Assembly: GCA_000497125.2 (NCBI GenBank)
Contig: CM035322.1
Coordinates: forward strand, 1,496,001 to 1,560,000
Origin: Spironucleus salmonicida
Taxonomy: Eukaryota; Fornicata; Diplomonadida; Hexamitidae
Direction: 5' to 3'
Length of the DNA: 64,000 bases
The notes below the pieces were generated by a model. It did not search any database, was not told the DNA's origin, and saw only the letters and a program-made list of their open reading frames with translations. Position numbers and translations under genes: made by a program. Of this stretch, positions 59,601 through 64,000 are shown piece by piece (the stretch's first letter is position 1; every line of letters begins with the position of its first letter).

Positions 59601-62600
59601 GTGAAATAATGCAGACTTAATGAGGTTCCATGGTGAATTTACATACTAACTATTCTTATTTATCAATTTAATCGTCTTCTTAATGTTGTACATTAAATAT
59701 ATCTTTTTCATCTTAAGAACCATACATATTTACAATTTATCTCTAGAAATCATCAGCTACGCTGATCTAGAATGGAACTCTATTTATTTATCTTCTACCT
59801 GATAAAATAACATCATTAGGCATTTTTTATGCAAATGTACTATTTATATCAAACCGCGATTTTAATCCAGGTTATGGTAATACATATATAGGATTAATTC
59901 CGAGTGCATACGCAAATGCAATTCTACAGATCAAATATAACGCTATGAAATCTTAACACTCAACTTATCCATGGTCAAGTATAGACTATTTTAGCTCATC
60001 AATTATATTCACGTCTTTAGATTTTGAATTATGTTTAATTTTCTAAGTATTAGTAGTATCTAATGCACTAAATAAACTATTTAATTCAAATAAAACTTTC
60101 GGTTGTTTACTGTAATTTACTTTAGATGAAGTGCTACTACTAACACTTTCATGTAGTGATCCACCATTAATTGAGTCGGTATCAGTGTCACTTTCTGTAT
60201 CTTTTTTGTGCGCTAAGTCTGAAATTAAACTAAAATTATTTTGATTTACAATATTATAACCGCCTAATGATGAAAATACTTCTACTGCCTGAGAATAACC
60301 CTTGCTAGTAACATTTTCAAAAATAATTTTACATTTTGGAACTTTAATACCTATTAAATCGGCTAATGCGAAACCACTAAAACTACTTGATATATCTTAT
60401 TATGTATTTTCAGCTTCAAAGTTATCATCTTCATCTAATTCCTTAATAGTAAAATTAGTCCCATACAATTTATTAGAATGATGCAGCACTTTTTAATATT
60501 ATTAGGATGCTAAAGTTAACAAATAGTAAAATACAGAATTATAACTATCTTATGCCTTGGCACCAGTTGGGTAAACTATTGATGATGAATCTGAAGAGTA
60601 TTTTTAAAGAATGTTAATTATAGCTACAAAAGTTTCTTTTTGTTATTGAATATTCAAATAACACTCAAAAATCCTAGAAAATACTATAGGATCAATTCCA
60701 TTTCCAAATAATGAATATGTTTTAACAATGCGTGAAAATAATAAAGGATTAGACTGAGTATATCTGAAAGCAAATAGAAATTGTTCATCTTGGATATTTA
60801 ACTCTGCAATATAAGTATTGCATGTCTAAATATGTAAACATTATTAGTGTTTAAACTACTAGTATATCTGCTTCTAAAGTAATTTATGCTTAGATTCCTT
60901 TTGATCATCATCAATAAATTCTAATGATTTTTACAAAATTTATTTCTCCCATGATGGGATAAATTGAGAATTTGCTTTGATAATTAAGGTAGAATCTTCC
61001 CATGGATTCTCTGTTTTATTGTCACCTAGATATTTAAGGATAGACAGAGTGGCTAATTTTTCTGCAACTGCAATCATTGTCGTTTAATTAATATCCGATC
61101 TATTTCTTAATGCAATAAATAAGCCATGTATATTACCTCTACAAAGTTCATTGTCTAATGACTGGCTCATTTTGTATAATATTTCATCTTAGTTTTAATC
61201 AATAGCTAGACTAATAATACCGTTATGTAAAGTATATTGGTAAGTTAGATACATTTTTTCAAAAAGGCCAAACGAGTTTACAAGTTATGTTGGTAAGGCA
61301 GACTTAATTAAGCATATGCCTTTAGCAAATTATTTTTACCATTAAGGAGTTTCTTATGGCCAAAAACTTTGCGCAAGATCCTCTATAAATTATTCTTTAA
61401 ATGGTGGCATAGATATTTTAACTAATGGGGTATCATATAAAAATGGTTAATCTTTAACTTCTACAATTAAACTCATATCTTAGAATTATAATAATCCATT
61501 ATAAGCAAAATTAGATCCCATAATTTGTTAATAAGAAGAGGAATCAAAAGAGTGATCACGTAACAATAGTGGAAAAGATTGATCAAAACCAGTAACGAGT
61601 GCTTCTGACATATTTATATGAAAAGAAGGGTAAGATAGTTATTTAAATTTTAATATCTTTCTGTTGTCATATTCAATTTTTTAATTATACTAAATATCAT
61701 AATATGACTAGATATCTTCGATATTAAATGATTGTAATAATGATTTCATTACCATAGCTAATTCTTACTTTGATTTTGAGTCCTAAATAAAAACTTACTA
61801 AGTTTCAACAATTTCACGAACAACCAACTTACATATCTCAATTAATGTCGTCTTGCCAGAATTTCTAATACCATATATCAAAATACTAAAGGGTGATAAC
61901 ATGAACTATGATAAAAACTAAATTATTGCTGACCTATGTTTATCTATTGTTAATATTACACCATTCTTAGATAATCTCTAAATCGATATCTGTTTTGGAA
62001 CATTAATGATAGGAGGATCAAAAATAGGCTTTTGAACCTTAGAATAATCTTCTTTCTATTAATTATTAATTTAATCGGTCATTACTGAAGATAATTTTGA
62101 AAATTATTCTTTTTCGTACTAGAATAAACTGTCTTAATAATTAGACTAATACTCATATGTGTCTATTGATTATGACAAAATTAATTCTTCTGCTATTTGC
62201 CTATCAGTTTTTGTTGTAACAGATGATAAAAAGCCTTACCCCAACATAAAATCCATAAATAACGAATTGTTTGTGGTTTTATTATACCAGATATATTAAA
62301 ATTAGTTATAAACTGATTCTACTTTTGGCAAGACCTCAGATACCTTTTTAAATTAAATTTTAATCTAATTTATACAATACTCCCTAGATACCACAAAATC
62401 TCTTTCAAATAAAAGATTTGGATCAGCAGATAATATATTTTAAAACTGTTATTTGTAGATATCCTAACTATTTGTATCTAAATGACACATAACACCGATA
62501 ATGTAAATTAAATTATCAAATAAATGTTTATTTTAAATAAATGTCTATTAAAATTCATCTAATTGGTTAGTAAAATTTTTATACATTTTTGTGATTTTTT

Positions 62601-64000
62601 CTTCGAAATACTACTTCTTTGAATCAAAAATATCCCATTTTCCATTATTAACTACTATTAAATAATAGTTATATATTGAAGACCATACACCTGAAACAAT
62701 AACTTAAATAATAGTTTAAATTGATTCGGCATTACTATCAATATCAAAATAATACTTTTATAACCATTCAAAATTTAATGTGTACACTTATGATCCTAAA
62801 TTACCTATTCCTTGCGAATGCTTTGAAATCGCTTACCTTTGTTTAGCCAATGCTGTATAAACAGAAATATTTGCTTTGGTACTAGATTATCGTATAGCTT
62901 ATGTTCGTTCATAATTTTCTATCTCATTATTGAATGAAACATCTGTCAAATATGTACAAGGCTGCGCAAGATTATTATATTCCATTTACGTTTGCAATCT
63001 CATACGATCGTATATTCCAATATTATTTTCTAGCTTATTAAATAATCCTGATAAGTCCGTACCTTATAAATTATCATTAATAAAGTGCTTTAATTCTTCC
63101 TACACTTTCAACTCAGTTTCGATAATTGATTAAACGATAGTATCACCATTTCCTTCTTATCTTTTCTTTAAATTGATTGAAATTGGTTTAATAATATCAT
63201 ATACTCCATATTTATATAACATAGACTGAATCATAACTCTATGGAGAATTGACTCTTCAATGGTGTTTTGATATGAAAACTATTAATTAAGTAGATTATA
63301 TACAACATATATTATTTATGAGAATAATGTTTCTAATAAATATTATTTCATAATTCGCAATTGTTCTTTATGAATATTAATTTTATCATAATACATTTTT
63401 GCTCTATATTTTTATTTTAATAATTCTGTCATTGTGATTTAAACTTATTTGCTATGAAATTACTTAAATAGACTATTCTCTCTATATTCTGTTAGACTAA
63501 ATTAATCTAATGAAATTTATTTAGCAATAAAAGTTTACTTCAAGGATATCTGATCTGTGTTCGGCAATAATAAAAATATAGATGTCATAAGTTAGATAGC
63601 TGGAAATTCTAAACATTACTTTAATATAATATGATCTACAAGCAATATCATTTAGGGAATTTTTGGAAAGTCGTTTTGCCTATAGCAATATTAAGATTCA
63701 CTTGATGTAAACACAACAGGGCACCAAAATGATATGATGTATTCAATTAAATCTTAAAACAATTCAATCGATAATATATTGATAATAATTAGCTAGTTTT
63801 TATCTTCAGAAAAAGAAAATCCATTTAATAGTGATTATAACGTTTATGAATCACAGATCCAATGTTACTTAATATTTAAAATACCACACACAGTATTAAA
63901 GAAACTTTTAGCATATAAAATTTATGGGCAAACTACCATTAATGGTTTCTTTTATCTTAAAGCCAGTCTCATAAGTTAAAAGTCAGTAGCTGTCATTAAA
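53650..64000 (-). CDS. Dynein heavy chain-like AAA+ motor, divergent (C-terminal part, runs off the window)
   Basis: At least 3,449 codons with no TGA or intron; the 5' end lies beyond the window. Dyneins move along microtubules in flagella or cytoplasm. Supporting signs in order: one clear Walker A, IYGIRNSGKTTLIEICK (about 61,800-61,870); an AAA3-like sensor block HIDFLGTYVMSGCYLPNKID, LPTRLQLNWNV (about 59,000-59,080; cf. AMGPPGGGR...PRFxRHFN); a degenerate AAA4 P-loop RDLLFTIIDASKQSFKLITH (about 58,660); an AAA5-like SPLITDSVNWINL with SIFKILQNNGTLQLLQNKMD (about 56,350-56,540); AAA6-like TAPMPVVFVFYDRN (about 55,840); and the C-terminal domain start FELFGAAYDLEADTICDVTP (cf. GLFLEGARWD). 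Other Walker motifs are lost. A Ser/Asp-rich insertion sits near 60,130-60,230. Exact class cannot be set. Confidence 0.72.

Noticed and set aside
1-64000. Widespread TAA/TAG in conserved genes as evidence of pseudogenes
   Set aside because: Conserved motifs remain in one phase across these codons in dozens of genes and all end at TGA, so the code is reassigned rather than the genes being broken.
1-64000. rRNA, tRNA, CRISPR arrays and insertion sequences
   Set aside because: I looked for T-loop/D-loop patterns, regularly spaced direct repeats, and transposase or terminal-repeat structures and found none that I can support.

Overview
This is a nuclear, protein-coding, very AT-rich window from a protist that reads UAA and UAG as glutamine and stops only at UGA. 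Every large gene here closes at its first in-frame TGA and is full of in-frame TAA/TAG, including conserved genes (fibrillarin, eS10, NOG1, alpha-actinin). No spliceosomal introns are needed: several frames run 900 to 1,366 codons, and one at least 3,449. Genes are tightly packed, with convergent stops 5 to 34 bp apart and divergent starts 45 to 125 bp apart. The code, the lack of introns, the packing and a CxxC-rich membrane protein of the VSP/HCMP type point to a hexamitid diplomonad (Spironucleus, Hexamita, Trepomonas group). A ciliate or an oxymonad with the same code is not excluded.

Layout, left to right: fibrillarin, eS10 and a MYND-finger coiled-coil protein (0.6-4.8 kb, minus); a 1,366-aa orphan (5.9-10.0, plus); a NOL6/UTP22-like protein (10.6-13.3, minus) divergent from a BPI/LBP-like lipid-binding protein (13.4-14.5); a small ubiquitin-like acidic protein, a helical protein, a small orphan and a class-3 lipase (14.5-18.8, minus); a coiled-coil protein and an amino-acid transporter (19.8-23.3, plus); a bromodomain protein, a helical orphan and the 25-aa ribosomal protein eL41 (23.3-25.5); orphans and a second coiled-coil protein (25.6-30.3); alpha-actinin-like protein and small orphans (30.4-34.7); uS15/RPS13 with a possible H/ACA-like RNA downstream (34.8-35.5); a 1,310-aa MORN protein and a coiled-coil protein (36.0-40.9); a TPR-like protein, an SGT1-like co-chaperone, the third related coiled-coil protein, a Pumilio/PUF protein and NOG1 (41.7-49.8); the cysteine-rich membrane protein (50.5-52.4); and the C-terminal 3,449 codons of a divergent dynein-type heavy chain running off the right edge (53.65-64.0, minus).

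Two themes recur. Ribosome synthesis: fibrillarin, NOL6-like, NOG1, eS10, eL41 and uS15; most of these, plus two other genes, carry a pyrimidine-rich TTTTTCCACTCCA-like element within about 35 bp of the start codon. Cytoskeleton and flagella: dynein heavy chain, alpha-actinin, the MORN protein, and three coiled-coil proteins that share a short N-terminal motif. Four coding stretches are strikingly GC-rich against the AT-rich background.
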